Shown: positions 12,137 to 23,604 of the stretch, piece after piece
Position numbering within the stretch: the stretch's first letter is position 1
How the letters are laid out: each line of letters begins with the position of its first letter
Assembly (NCBI RefSeq): GCF_036785885.1
Contig: NC_092310.1
Location: 6,696,001-6,760,000 of the forward strand
Source: Coffea arabica
Lineage: Eukaryota > Streptophyta > Magnoliopsida > Gentianales > Rubiaceae
Direction: 5' to 3'
DNA length: 64,000 bases
Translations under genes and position numbers: made by a program
The notes under the pieces: model-generated
Seen by the model: only the letters and a program-made list of their open reading frames with translations
Told to the model about the DNA's origin: nothing
Database searches by the model: none

Positions 12137-15100
12137 ATGGAGCTAGGAGATTGGGATATTCTCTTTTGTCCACTCACTTTTGATTTTCACCAATTAAAAA
12201 TTTCCATGTTTCATCAGGAAGAAGTTGTTACTTTGCATGGTGCACTAAATGAGGCCACGTTGGTTCTAGATAGGAAAAAGGATCTCAAAGGATTTCTTCA
12301 AGCAAAAAAGGAGATGTTGTCACATTTCAATGTAGATTGGAGGATCAACTAAATTAGGACAAGAAATACCAGAACAAATTGTTGTAGCGTTGAATCAATA
12401 TTCAGAAGTTTTTCAGGAACCTACTCAGCTACCTCCTAATAGGACTTTAGATCATCAAATACCATTGAAACCAAGAGCACACCCATTCAAAATGAAACCA
12501 TATCGATATCCCCGCTCTCAGAAGGCAGAAATTGAAAAACAGATTGCTGACATGCTGAAATTTGGAATCATCAAATAGAGCAATAGTCCGTATGCTTCTC
12601 CTGTATTATTGGTCAAGAAGAAAGACAAGATATGGCACTTTTGTGTGAACTATAGGCATTTAAATGATTTGACAATCAAGGATAGGTATCCAATACCAAA
12701 TATTGATGAACTACTGGATGAACTGTATGGTGCTAAAATCTTTTCCAAAATTGATCTGAGATCAAGATATTATCAAATCAGGGTTACAAGACTACCTTTC
12801 AAACTCATAAAGGCCATTATGAACTTATGGTAATGCCATTTGAATTGACAAATGCCCTTGCAACTTTTCAAGCATTTATAAATCAGGTGTTCAAACTATT
12901 CCTGAGGAAGTTCGTTTTGGTTTTTTTTTTATGATATTCTGATCTACAGTCCAACTTTAGAACTTCATGCGAAACATTTAAATCAAGTGTTAGAAGCACT
13001 TAAGAGCAATCAGTTGCATGCCAAGGTTTCTAAGTGTTCTTTTGCTCAGAACAAGGTAGAATATTCAGGCCATGTAGCATCCAAGGTAGGAGTTAGTATG
13101 GACATAAGCAAAGTGGAATGCATTCTTTCATGGCCAGTTCCCGGTCTGTCAAGGAGCTCAGAAGTTTTCTGGGGCTTACAAGATATTACAGACGTTTTAT
13201 GCAAGGATATGGAGCAATCTGCAAGCCTTTGACCACATTACTTAAGAAAGATCCCTGTTATTGGTGCACAGATTCTCAGAAGGCTTTTGATCAGCTTAAA
13301 TAGGCCATCAGCAGTGCATCAGCAGTTCTGGGTCCGGCTTGGTTATTTGTCAAGTTTCTTTAGATGAACATACTTCCCAAATTGCTTTGTCAATTTTTTG
13401 GGAAGATATTTGGGCCAATGGGTACCCAAGTATTTTCTAACATTTCCCATCAATTAATGGATACAATTGAAATATGTTCCATTTTAAACCCAATATCAAA
13501 TTACAATACTCATTCCGCCCAAAGTTCCTTTGGGCATAGGTAGCCCATTGGAACTTGGAACAAATTGCCACCTCTACATCAGTGCTAAGGTTGCCAAATT
13601 TCGATATCCTTTTTATAGTAGAAATAGATGCTAGTGGCCAGGGTATGGATGCAATACTATTACAATAACACCATCCTATAGCATTTATTAGTAAGACATT
13701 CTCTTCTAAAAGCATGGGATTGTCTGTTTATGAGAAAGAACTTTTGGCATTAGTCTTTGTAGTAACCAAAAGGAGGCATTATCTGGTTGGAAATCACTTT
13801 ATTATCAGAAAAAATCACAAGTAACTTAAATTCCTGTTGCAACAAAGATTGACAATTACTGCTCAGTACAAATGGTTGACAAAATTGCTATGACTAGACT
13901 ATGAAACCCAACATAAGAAAGGATCAAAAAATACAGTGGCTGATGTCCAATCCAGAAGAAATGTTGAAGGACTTCAATCTATACCCCAACGGATAATGGC
14001 ATTAACTAGTGTTCAACCTGTTTGGATGGAGGAATTGCAAAAAAAATTTCTTGAAGGCAAACAATTCCAGAAACTGATAAGCTAACAACTTCTGGATCCT
14101 TCACCACAAACCTCTAAATTTCAGTTGAATCAAGGATTTACTTGAGTACAAAGACAATTTATTTATGGGAAATGGCAATGGAAAAAGGCAGAAGTTAATC
14201 AAAACCTTACATGAATCATCCGCTGGGGGACATTCAGGACAAAGGGCCTGTCTACAAAGAATCAGGAATATGTTTTACTGTCTAGGAATGAAAAAATAGA
14301 TTGTCCAGTTCATACAACAATGTGAAGTATGTCAGAGGAATAAAAGTGAACATCTACCCTATCCAAGTTTGTTGCAACCTCTCCCTATTCCAACTCAAGA
14401 AGGGCACATGTCACAACAGGTTTCATAAAAAAATTACCCTGCTTCAGGGGGTTTGATACAATCCTAGTGGCCTTAGACAAGTTGACCAAATTTGGTCAGT
14501 TCATACCTCTTACTCATCCATTTTCAGCTACACAGGTAGCACAGGCATTTCTAGACAACATCTACAAACTCTATGGCATGCTAGAATCCATTGTTACTGA
14601 TGGAGACAAGGTGTTCATCACTAAATTCTGGCAGGAGTTATTTAGATTGGTCAGAACTAAATTGCATTAGAGCTCTTCTAATCACCCAGAAAATGCTGTG
14701 CAGACTGCAGGGTGAACGTTTAAATTAGTGTTTGGAAGCCTATTTGAGGTGCATGACAAGTGAGCTGCCAACTCAGTCGAGTCAGTGCTTAGCTTAGCAG
14801 AATTATGGTACAACACATCTTACCATACCAGTTTGGGAGTTTCCTCTTTTGAAGTTCTATATGGATATAACCCCTATCCCTGCCTATGGGGCCTTATCAT
14901 GACACCATTATCTTAGCAGCAAACAACTTACTACAAGAAAAGATTCATATGCTGCAAAGGATCAAGGAACACCTGCAGCAAGCTTAGAATAGAATAAAGA
15001 CATTTGCAGACAAACACAAGATAGAAAAGCAATTTGAGATAGGTGATTGGGTGTTCCTGAAGTTGCAACCATATAGACAGCAACCAGTAGCTATCAGAAA

Positions 15101-15324
15101 GAATCTAAAATTGGCTGCTAAATTCTATGGACCCTTTCAAATCATGGAGAAGATCAGTGGAGTGGCATATAGGCTTAAACTACTAGCAGAAGCTAAAATC
15201 CATCCAGTCTTCCATGTCTTCTTACTTAAGAAAAAGATAGGACCTCATCAAAACACTACTTCAACACTGCCAGACTTTGTTTGCCATGATCAGTGCCTTC
15301 TACAACCAACTGAAGTTTTGAAGA
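12137..15324 (+). pseudogene. pol of an old chromovirus-type Ty3/gypsy element (RT-RNase H-integrase), decayed
   Basis: The 5' part (12137-12352) resembles the protease/RT linker. RT follows: RSQKAEIEKQIADMLKFGII, then [29 protein letters not shown] and [13 protein letters not shown] (12390-12833). The catalytic YxDD box near 12930 is reduced by a deletion (reads YDILIYS). RNase H (DASGQGMDAILLQ, YEKELLALV) lies at about 13625-13980. Zinc-binding and catalytic integrase regions are recognisable at 14200-14900 (ALDKLTKFGQFIPL at 14467, IVTDGDKVF near 14600). The integrase C-terminus (HPVFHVFLLKK) is at 15051-15324. There are many stops and frameshifts. No gag or 5' LTR is visible upstream. The style (short LTR, HPVFHV, C-terminal chromodomain) suggests the Reina group. 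The ORF is interrupted by the Tat element at 15325 and resumes at 30303. Confidence 0.8.
13331..13590. mobile_element. small inserted foldback sequence inside the RNase H region
   Basis: Homology to RT/RNase H breaks after GCAGTTCTGG (about 13330) and resumes at TTGCCAAATTTCG (about 13588), so about 260 bp look inserted. Inside, CCAATGGGTACCC (about 13415) and the complement of GGTAGCCCATTGG (about 13540-13553) form an imperfect inverted pair, as in a MITE or other foldback sequence. Boundaries are approximate and no family is recognised. Confidence 0.4.
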
Positions 15325-16198
15325 TGTAGACAATGGAATTTTAATTAAATTCTAAAAATTACCATTGGTCTGTTAAAATATTTTTGTCCAATCGGATATT
15401 GCCATTTGTCATGTACACTTGGAAAATTTGGTTATTAAGCAGCCAATTATATTTTGCCACGTGTCAGGGTGAGGTGTTCCAAATCAATTCAATTTGCAAG
15501 GGTATCTCCACCAACCAAATCATATCATATCATGTATTTATTGGATAAATATCTAAATATTTATTTCTTATTGAAGGGATAATATTTAGAATTGTTTAAC
15601 CCAAGTATATCTCTTATATACTGCAATGGCCTGGCCAGTAAAATGGCGCCACGTCACGTGTCCCCACAAGTCTGGCCAATCGAGAAATTCCTTATCTCTT
15701 TATTAATGAAGAGATAATATTTAGCTGGCACAGTCCTAATATGACTGTACGTCTTGCTAGGCAAGTAGAGTGGTGTACATGATCTCAACCTCCACCTCTT
15801 GCTACAACTATAAATAGAGGTCTCTCAACCAAGTTAAGGGGGACATAGAGATATCAAGAAGCATCTCATACACTCAAGTATTGAAGCTTCAAGCTACGAA
15901 GGTCTGGGTCTCAAAGCTCCTCAAGTCTTCCGCATATCAAGGCTTGAGCCTTCAAGTATATTCAAATCCTTCAAATCTTCCATATCAAGATTTGAAGGAG
16001 TCGGTGGTTGATCCAAGAACAAGCTGCGAAGCCCTTGGATTGGTGTTCGAGGAGAAGAATCGAAGGAAACTCTCCATAAGTTCGAGAAACTTCCAGAGAT
16101 TGTACCTACATATTTTTTTTCTAAGTTTATATAGTACATATTTGTCGTGTATTTCTTTTTCTTGTCGTTTTGCAGACTTGAAATTTTTATCGCGTACA
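15325..16198 (+). repeat. 5' LTR of the Tat element
   Basis: 874 bp from TGTAGACAATGG to GCGTACA. It duplicates 29424-30297 with about five substitutions and no indel that I can see. The ORFs at 15881-16324 and its minus-strand mirrors are LTR sequence read in frame, not genes. Confidence 0.95.
15809..15816 (+). promoter_or_regulatory. TATA box of the Tat LTR
   Basis: TATAAATA inside CTATAAATAGAGG, the canonical plant TATA context. The same box recurs at 29908-29915 in the 3' LTR. Transcription of the element would be expected to start about 30 bp downstream, near 15845. Confidence 0.7.
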
Positions 16199-16200
16199 AA

Positions 16201-16225
16201 TTTTTGGCACGCCCGGTGGGACCAT
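16201..16225 (+). other. probable primer binding site of the Tat element
   Basis: Immediately after the 5' LTR comes TTTTTGGCACGCCCGGTGGG. The TGGCACGCCCGGTGGG core has the form of a tRNA 3'-end complement beginning TGG and sits where the PBS must be. I cannot name the tRNA with confidence. Confidence 0.6.
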
Positions 16226-16274
16226 CTCTGCCTTCCATCTCTTCTTCTCGAAAATTCAACTACGTATATCACCA

Positions 16275-17864
16275 ATGGCACCAAAGAGCGACAAAATCAT
16301 GATTGCACGTTCCAAGGCTATTGATGCTAAGCCTGTTCAGGAAGCTGCACATGTCGCTACCAATACCCGTGTTGTTGGTCCTGTGACAAGGAGCATGACG
16401 AGGGCCTCCACCCAAAGTAGCATGGAACCCTCGGCGCCAACTCCCGTCTTCGGGCCAACATCACAAATGAGCTATTTCTCTACGATGGGGGTCCAAGACG
16501 TTTTCACCTCGATTGAGAAGGCTCTTACCATGCTCGAATTTGGATCCGAACCCAAATTTTATAAGCATGACGATGATTCATCAAGCACTGGATCAGCCTC
16601 TTCACATGAAACTCTTCATTCAAGATTTTGTATTGAAGATTCTGCTGCTTCTTCTGCTGCAATGCCTGCCATGATGACAAATACTTTGAGTCTCGAAGAA
16701 CAAGTTTCGAACATGTCCAAGATGATGGAAACCATGATGAAACACATCAAAGACCAAGATGCTCTTATCGCTCAACTGCTCACCCAAAAGGACCACACTC
16801 CTGAGGGAAGCCATATGAATTCTAAGGAGAACCAAGAGCGTGAAAATCTCTCATCTAAAGGTAAAGACAAGGTGAAGGAAGTACACGTGACCGCCGAGGG
16901 AACTATCCCCGTAGAACAGTTGAAGGAACTTGTTGAAGGCGTGATCAAGGACAAAAATGGGGGTGGTTCAAGATCGAGTTTTACCTACTCCAAACCTTAC
17001 ACTGCTAGAATTGACAATCTAGCAATGCCTGTTGGATATCAACCGCCTAAGTTTCAACAGTTCGATGGGAAAGGCAGTCCAAAACAACATGTGGCCCATT
17101 TTGTCGAAACCTGCAGTAACGCTGGAACCTATGGTGACCTGCTAGTCAAACAGTTCGTCCGATCCTTGAAGGGCAACGCGTTTGATTGGTACACTGATCT
17201 CACTCCGGGGTCCATCAACAGTTGGGAACAGTTGGAACAAGAGTTCTTGAATCGCTTCTACAGCACTAAAAGAACCATCAGTATGCTGGAATTGACTAAC
17301 ACTCGTCAATGGAAGGATGAACCTGTGGTCAACTACATTGATAGGTGGAGAAGTCTGAGTCTCAACTGCAAGGACAGGCTGTCTGAACCCTCTGCCATAA
17401 AAATGTGCATTCGAGGAATGCATTGGAGCCTAAGTTACATTTTGCAGGGTATACGCCCAAACACATTTGAAGAATTAGCTACTCGTGCTCATGACATGGA
17501 GTTAAGCATCACGGCCAATGCAACTGATGGGCTTCCTATTCAAATTCCGCGAGTACAGCCACCTCGGCAAAACAATGAAAGACAAGAAAATAGAAAAGGG
17601 GGCAAGCCTCCTTCAAGATTCAATAATAAGGAGTCCATGGCAATAAACACAGCTCCCATGAAAATTGCTACCAAAGTGAGTCGAAAAATCACTGAGAAAT
17701 TAGATTCCTCCCAGAATAGATCAGTAAGAAGACCCACTTTAAAAGAGATGCAAGAAAGGGAGTACCCTTTCCTTGAGTCCGACTTACAAGGAATGTTTGA
17801 TGATCTTTTCAAGGAGAAGCTCCTTGAACTTCCCGACATGAAGCGTCCGGAGGAAGCTAGTTAA
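16275..17864 (+). CDS. Tat gag polyprotein (capsid region)
   Basis: ATG at 16275, 529 codons, ending in TAA. Residues about 1-150 are low-complexity and Ser/Thr-rich with a short coiled coil ([20 protein letters not shown]). The gag domain occupies about residues 245-420: [76 protein letters not shown]. This is the standard Ty3/gypsy capsid fold that forms virus-like particles in the cytoplasm. The frame continues past the TAA to about 18050 with a zinc-knuckle-like segment (CYHRLIGHPLTKC), where the first Cys seems lost relative to related elements. The TAA is therefore probably a nonsense mutation that truncates gag before nucleocapsid. Confidence 0.85.
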   Translation: MAPKSDKIMIARSKAIDAKPVQEAAHVATNTRVVGPVTRSMTRASTQSSMEPSAPTPVFGPTSQMSYFSTMGVQDVFTSIEKALTMLEFGSEPKFYKHDDDSSSTGSASSHETLHSRFCIEDSAASSAAMPAMMTNTLSLEEQVSNMSKMMETMMKHIKDQDALIAQLLTQKDHTPEGSHMNSKENQERENLSSKGKDKVKEVHVTAEGTIPVEQLKELVEGVIKDKNGGGSRSSFTYSKPYTARIDNLAMPVGYQPPKFQQFDGKGSPKQHVAHFVETCSNAGTYGDLLVKQFVRSLKGNAFDWYTDLTPGSINSWEQLEQEFLNRFYSTKRTISMLELTNTRQWKDEPVVNYIDRWRSLSLNCKDRLSEPSAIKMCIRGMHWSLSYILQGIRPNTFEELATRAHDMELSITANATDGLPIQIPRVQPPRQNNERQENRKGGKPPSRFNNKESMAINTAPMKIATKVSRKITEKLDSSQNRSVRRPTLKEMQEREYPFLESDLQGMFDDLFKEKLLELPDMKRPEEAS

Positions 17865-18727
17865 GTCAATGATCCGAATTATTACTGTTATCACCGCTTG
17901 ATTGGTCACCCTCTCACTAAATGCTTTGTCTTTAAGGACAAAATTATGGAATTAGCCCGCCAAGGAAAAATCCTTCTTGAGGAGGATAAAGCATCGGCAA
18001 ACCAAACAACAATAATTTTGGATCTGTGTGTTGCCCGATAGAAGTTCTACCCACATCAAGCAGTGCTCTGTCTGTACAAACGGAGTTTGAAAAATCGTCA
18101 ATTGAACATGTTGTCGAAGATGATAATGAAGGATGGACTTTAGTCACTCGAAAGAGAACTTGCAAGCCAAGAATAAAGAAATACATCTTTTCGAAAAGCA
18201 TCCATTCGACAAAGCCAAAAGTAACGATGAAACGATAAAATGCAACAAAGAAATAAAAGAGAGTAGCCATAAAACCAATTCCTTCAGATTTTCAGCGCCT
18301 TCAAGAGGTTCGGCAGCCCGTGACACTGAGAGAATTTATACCCAAGGGGTATCTAAGTGACGATACCGATGATTTCACTTCTTGTAATGTCGTCAAAGCT
18401 GAAAATCCTCAAGTCACACAAATTGGCACTGAATTTGAGAAAAAACTCAAAGTCGATGATAAACCACCGGTGGATTGTGCAACGACCATCATTTTTGATG
18501 ATGATGATTTAACTGTTGAGTTCAAAACCCACAATCGACCTTTGTTTGTTAGTGCATATGTTCGAGAACAAAAGATGAGTCGGGTACTCATTGATGGGGG
18601 ATCTGCTGTCAATATCATGTCCGTACGTGCTATGAAAGAGTTAGGAATCTCAAGTGATGAACTCTCCCAGAGCCGCCTCATGATCCAAGGATTTAATCAA
18701 GGGGGCAAAGAGCAATTGGCCTCATAA
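17865..18727 (+). pseudogene. Tat gag end and aspartic protease region
   Basis: After the gag stop the sequence carries the knuckle-like stretch, then shifts frame near 18020. The region 18026-18238 (EGWTLVTRKRT) is interrupted by TAA codons at 18236-18238 and soon after. The protease occupies 18320-18727: TLREFIPKGYLSDD, then VEFKTHNRPLFVSAYVREQK and the active-site motif VLIDGGSAVNIMSV, where DGG replaces the usual DTG/DSG as in other Tat-type elements. A one-base loss near 18725 ends the frame within IQGFNQGGKEQLAS. It would process the Gag-Pol polyprotein. This copy is unlikely to make a continuous product. Confidence 0.75.
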
Positions 18728-18735
18728 GACTTGAA

Positions 18736-19692
18736 TTGCTCATTGGTGAGTTGTCTTCAAGTGCGTTATTTCATATCATTGAAGCCAAAACCTCTTATAA
18801 CATACTTTTGGGAAGGCCCTGGATTCAAGAGAATGAAATTATACCATCTACTCTGCATCAATATTTCAAATATTGTCGAGACGGTATTGTTAAGAAAGTT
18901 ACTACCGATGACAAACCTTTCACGGAAGCCGAAACTCACTTTGCCGATGCCAAATTTTATCTTCACAAAGAAGCAAAAAGAAAGGAATCGGTAAGGGAAG
19001 AAAGCCAAGATTCCAAAGTACCCATTTTGCGGTATACTCCAAGATCAAAGAGAGAAGAAGGTCAGTCTTCTTTTATCAGGAATGACACATTAAATGTCCC
19101 ACTCACCAAGATAAAGCCTGTTAAAATTGAGAAGGTGACATTGCAAGGGTTTGTTCGTCCCAAAGAAGAATCGGTAATGGAACATTACTCGCTACCAACT
19201 AATCGGACTCAAGAAGGTTTTGATCCAAACGCCTATAGACTTCTTGCTAAGGCGGGTTATAACCCAAATGAGAAGAATACATTGGGCAAACTCCCCCCTG
19301 AAGTTACTGGCGAGAGGACTCGCGGATTGACACCTACGCAGAAAATGTTGAAAGAAAGGGGCTATAATGTTGAAAGTTCATCGATGGGTCTTGGTTATCA
19401 ACCGCCCTCTCCTGTTCGTATAATGATCAAAAGAGCGAGTTGTAACTATGTGAACGAAGAAATGGAGGTCACAAGCCGAAAGAGATCTGTGTTCGACCGA
19501 TTGGGAAACAAGTCAAAACGTACTTCTGTGTTTGACAGACTTGGCCCGCAACCAAAAAATATGAAGTCGCCCGTCTATGAGAGATTAGGCAGTAAGAAAC
19601 AAGAGTACCAAGTTGCCAGGGAAGAAAGTCTTACTCCAATAAAGAAGAACAGACCAAGAAAGCGAGTCTCCAATTTCTTCATGCACTATTGA
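18736..19692 (+). pseudogene. Tat protease C-terminus and protease-RT linker with VFDRLG repeats
   Basis: The frame resumes with LIGELSSSALFHIIEAKTSY and ILLGRPWIQE, the C-terminal half of the aspartic protease. The 240-residue linker has a G-patch-like segment (AKAGYNPNEKNTLGKLPPE, then MGLGYQPPSPVRI), as in other plant Tat elements. Three near-repeats follow: SVFDRLGNKSK, SVFDRLGPQPK and PVYERLGSKKQ (19486-19605). The ORF ends in TGA at 19690-19692, but the same frame continues to RT beyond it. The TGA most simply reflects a CGA to TGA change. Confidence 0.7.
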
Positions 19693-21090
19693 GACTTATT
19701 CAATGTAAGAATTGAAACCATTTTTGAAGAACAGGGTCAAGAAAGTACGGCTTCCTGTCACCATATTACGATCAGTGATCTTGAAGAAGAAGAAGAAGAT
19801 GCAAATGACGCTCCCGCTGAACTTGAACAAGAGGTAAAAAATAAGATCGATGAGCTAAAAGAGATTAACCTTGGCACAAGCGACGATCCTCGCCCAATTT
19901 ACATAAGCTCTTGTATGACTCCTGAAGAAGAAAAAGAGTATGTTGATTTGCTGCTCGAGTTCAGGGACGTCTTTGTCTGGAATTACTCAGAAATGGCTGG
20001 TTTGGATCCAAGGGTCGCCGTTCATAATTTGTCCGTCAAGCGAGGAACAAAACCTGTCAAGCAAACGCAAAGGCGCTTTCGGCCCGAATTAATTCCTCTG
20101 ATAGAAAATGAGATAAATCGATTGATTGAAACCGGATTCATACGAGAAGTAAAATATCCAACATGGATTTCAAGCATCGTCCCTGTAAGGAAGAAGAATG
20201 GGCAGATTTGAGTTTGTGTTGACTTTCGAGACTTAAACGAGGCTTGCCCCAAAGATGATTTCCTCTCCCCATTACAGAATTGACGGTAGATGCTACAACC
20301 GGGCATGAAGCACTATCTTTTCTCGATGGATCGTCTGGCTACAATCAAATACGTATGGCGCCCGAGGATGAGGAGCTAACTGCCTTCCGCACCCCCAAGG
20401 GAATTTATTGCTATAAAGTAATGCCGTTTGCCTTGAAAAATGCCGGAGCGACATATCAAAGGGCAATGCAAAGAATATTTGATGATATGCTCCATAGAAA
20501 TGTGGAGTGCTACGTTGATGACCTTGTGGTGAAATCAAAGAAGCGAGAGGATCATATTCAAGACCTTCGAAGAGTTTTCCAACGCCTTCGGAGATACCAA
20601 TTAAAGATGAATCCTTTGAAGTGCGCATTCGGAGTCACTTCTGGCAAATTTCTTGGTTTCATCGTTCATCAACGGGGAATAGAAGTCGATCGATCTAAAA
20701 TTGATGACATTGTGAACATGCCTGAACCGCGAAATATTCATGAATTGAAGAGCCTTCAAGGGAAGTTGGCATACATCCGGAGGTTTATCTCTAATTTGGC
20801 CAGGCGATGCCAACCCTTTAGTAGACTGATGAAGAAAGGGGTACCCTTCGAGTGGGATGAATCGTGTAGGAATGCTTTTATAAGCATCAAGGCGTATCTC
20901 ATGAATCCCCCAGTGTTGGCTGCGCCCATTCCAGAAAAACCGTTGATTCTCTATATTTCCGCTCAAGAACGGTCGGTTGAGGCCTTACTTGCTCAAGAAA
21001 ACGATGAAGGTAAGGAGAATGCGCTGTATTACTTGAGCCGGATGATGACATCTAATGAGTTGAACTACGCACCCATCGAGAAGTTGTGTT
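19693..21090 (+). pseudogene. Tat reverse transcriptase and first RNase H, frameshifted
   Basis: The RT begins in frame with the linker: MTPEEEKEYVDLLLEFRDVF, then QTQRRFRPELIPLIENEINR and WISSIVPVRKKNGQI, followed by TGA at 20209-20211 (sense codon Arg in relatives). A one-base loss near 20262 shifts the frame. The rest is intact from 20280: LSFLDGSSGYNQIRM (catalytic Asp), GIYCYKVMPFALKNAGATYQ, catalytic box YVDDLVVKS, FLGFIVHQRGIEVD, thumb and connection LAYIRRFISNLARRCQPFSR. A degenerate first RNase H (YLSRMMTSNELNYAPIEKLC) ends at another frameshift near 21090. Normally this synthesises element cDNA in virus-like particles. This copy cannot do so without suppressing at least three lesions. 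Confidence 0.85.
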
Positions 21091-21133
21091 TTGGCACTTA
21101 TATTTGTCATTCAGAAGTTGAAGCATTATTTTC

Positions 21134-23134
21134 ATGCACATACTATTCGTCTCATATAAGTCCAATCCCATTAAATATGTCATGGCAAAACCTGTACTAT
21201 CTGATCGGCTCGCGAGATGGTACCTCCAGTTTCAACAATTTGAAATTATTTACGTACCTGCGAAGGCTGTCAAAGGACAAATATTGGCAGACTTTTTAGC
21301 CGATCATCCCCTACCTGTCGAGTGGGAGTTGACTGATGAACTTCCCGATGAAGAAGTGTTTATGGTCGAATTGCCGTGGTCAATGTATTTCGATGGAGCT
21401 GCCCACCGTGATGGAGCTGGTGCGGAAGTTATCTTTTATACTCCTGAAGCAGATATATTGTCATACTCTTTCACTTTAACACGCCGGTGTTCCAACAATG
21501 TGGCTGAATATCAGGCGTTGATTCTCGGTCTTGAAACGGCTGTAGACATGAAGCAGTTGCATCTTAGAGTCTACGGTGATTCAAAGTTGGTGGTAAATCA
21601 ACTCCTTGGTATTTATGATGTCAAGAAACCTGAATTGATCCCATATTACAAGTATGCAAGGCAACTCATGGGATATTTAGGTAATGTCACTATAGAACAT
21701 ATCCCTAGAAATTTCAACCAACAAGCTGATTCTTTGGCAAGGGTGGCGTCCATGATCACTCTACCTTCTCATCGAAATCAGATTTCAATATGTCAAAATT
21801 GGGTCATACCTCCGATGTTTGATGAAGGTAATGATAGTGAAGAAGAAAATACTTATCATATTTTTGTCCATGAGATCGAAAAGGAGGATTGGCGTCATCT
21901 CATCATTGATTATCTTAATCATAAAAAGTTACCAGAAGATCCTAAGAAAATGGTTGATATACGTCGTCGAGCACCACGTTTCATTTACTACAAAGGGACG
22001 CTTTACCGAAGGTCATTCGATGGGGTGTTTCTACGATGTCTTGGAGAAGATGAGGCCATGCAAGCAATGGAGGAGGCTCACTCTGGGATATGCGGTGCTC
22101 ACCAGTTTGGCCCGAAGTTACACTTTCGTATTAAAAGAATGGGATACTACTGGCCAACAATGGTAAAGGATTGCATTGACTTTGCTAGAAGATGTCAAGC
22201 ATGTCAATTTCATGGCAATTTCATCCATCAGCCCCCTGAACCATTGCACCCAACTATGGCTTCTTGGCCGTTCGATGCTTGGGGTTTGGATATAGTTGGA
22301 CCACTTCCGAAGTCTTCTGGCGGACATGTTTTTATTTTGGCGGCGACGGATTACTTTTCAAAGTGGGCTGAAGCGATTCCTCTAAGAGAGGTCAAAAAGG
22401 AGAATGTAGTGGATTTCACTAGCTTGCACATCATTTATCGGTATGGAGTCCCGCGTTATATCATTACCGATAATGGTAAGTCTTTTTGCAATGTAGCAAT
22501 GAACAAACTTTGCGAGAAGTTTCATTTCAAACAATACAATTCGTCCATGTACTACGCTGCTGCAAATGGACTCGCTGAAGCATTCAACAAGACCTTATGT
22601 AATCTGTTGAACAAAGTCGTGAATAAATCGAGAAGGGATTGGCATCTTCGAATTGGAGAAGCACTTTGGGCATACCGAACTACTTTTCGAACTCCCACGC
22701 AAGCGACCCCATACGCGCTTGTTTATGGTGTTGAAGCTGTTCTTCCACTTGAGTGTCAAATACCTTCGCTAAGAATTGTGATTCAAGAAGGGCTCAGTGA
22801 AGAAGATAATGTTCGTCTTCGCCTTGAAGAGTTAGAAGCACTCGACGAAAAGAGATTGGAAACTCAGCAACGGATTGAGTGCTATCAGGCTCGCCTTTCA
22901 AAAGCATTCAATAAGCACGTCCGACCTCGCTCTTTTCAAATTGGAGATTTAGTACTCGCTGTTCGGAGACCGATCATTCTCACTCATGGAGGACAAAGAA
23001 AGTTTACTGTTAAGTGGGATGGTCCATATGTCGTTCGAGAAGTATATACAAATGGCTCATACAAGTTGGTTGCTGAAGATGGATTAAGGGTTGGCCCCAT
23101 CAATGGCAAGTACCTAAAAAGGTACTATGCGTAA
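21134..23134 (+). CDS. Tat second RNase H and integrase (intact 666-codon ORF)
   Basis: The first 70 residues close the RT-proximal RNase H (KPVLSDRLARWYLQFQQFEI). The second, archaeal-type RNase H that marks the Tat lineage follows at about residues 82-215: MYFDGAAHRDGAGAEV, NNVAEYQALILGLETAV, VYGDSKLVVNQ and FNQQADSLARVA carry the Asp/Glu/Asp/Asp set. Integrase then has the HHCC zinc finger (HSGICGAHQFG and RRCQACQFHG), the DDE core (DAWGLDIVGPLP, YIITDNGKSF, GLAEAFNKTL) and a C-terminal domain (FQIGDLVLAVRRPI, KWDGPYVVREVY). The protein would integrate cDNA with a 5-bp target duplication, as seen here. As a separate ORF it lacks its own start in a normal Gag-Pol context; the first ATG is at 21134. 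Confidence 0.88.
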   Translation: MHILFVSYKSNPIKYVMAKPVLSDRLARWYLQFQQFEIIYVPAKAVKGQILADFLADHPLPVEWELTDELPDEEVFMVELPWSMYFDGAAHRDGAGAEVIFYTPEADILSYSFTLTRRCSNNVAEYQALILGLETAVDMKQLHLRVYGDSKLVVNQLLGIYDVKKPELIPYYKYARQLMGYLGNVTIEHIPRNFNQQADSLARVASMITLPSHRNQISICQNWVIPPMFDEGNDSEEENTYHIFVHEIEKEDWRHLIIDYLNHKKLPEDPKKMVDIRRRAPRFIYYKGTLYRRSFDGVFLRCLGEDEAMQAMEEAHSGICGAHQFGPKLHFRIKRMGYYWPTMVKDCIDFARRCQACQFHGNFIHQPPEPLHPTMASWPFDAWGLDIVGPLPKSSGGHVFILAATDYFSKWAEAIPLREVKKENVVDFTSLHIIYRYGVPRYIITDNGKSFCNVAMNKLCEKFHFKQYNSSMYYAAANGLAEAFNKTLCNLLNKVVNKSRRDWHLRIGEALWAYRTTFRTPTQATPYALVYGVEAVLPLECQIPSLRIVIQEGLSEEDNVRLRLEELEALDEKRLETQQRIECYQARLSKAFNKHVRPRSFQIGDLVLAVRRPIILTHGGQRKFTVKWDGPYVVREVYTNGSYKLVAEDGLRVGPINGKYLKRYYA

Positions 23135-23604
23135 TCGAAACCACGAGACGCTCCTGGCCCGCATGAGCTAAAACTGTGGATGGCAACCACCAATAGTGTA
23201 GTATGTGGTTAAACTGCTGAAACACTCCACCAAGTCTAAGGTGGTAAACAAATAAATACTTCTGGCCCGCATGAGGTTAAAATGTGAACGGCAGGAACTA
23301 CGTGTGACTTGATTCCCTTGTTGGGATACGTAGGCAGTTTGGAGAGCAACTTCTAAGTTCAGTTACACCACTCCAAATCAAATCCTTGTCCCTTGCAAAA
23401 AAAAAAAAAGAATTTTCTCTTTCCAAAAAATAAAAAGATAAAAAAAATAATAATAATAATAAAATGCTTCATTTGAGTTCTTTTCTCTTAAAAAAAAAAG
23501 CAAGAGATAAGAAATTAAAAGCGTTTTATTATTAAAAAGGAAAAAAAAATTCATTACATGGACAAAATGAGTGATTCAAGGAAAAGAAGAACATGGTGGA
23601 AAGT
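23135..23604. other. Tat untranslated spacer between integrase and antisense gene
   Basis: 470 bp with A-rich homopolymer runs (about 23397-23410 and 23490-23560). No ORF of note. It would contain the 3' ends of both the sense pol transcript and the antisense gene transcript, so the two units converge here. Confidence 0.6.

Noticed and set aside
15881..16324. ORFs on both strands across the Tat LTR (repeated at 30020-30432)
   Set aside because: They are LTR sequence read in frame. Both copies exist only because the LTR is duplicated.
16620..17839. Minus-strand ORFs opposite Tat gag
   Set aside because: They are shadows of the well-supported gag frame, with no family signal.
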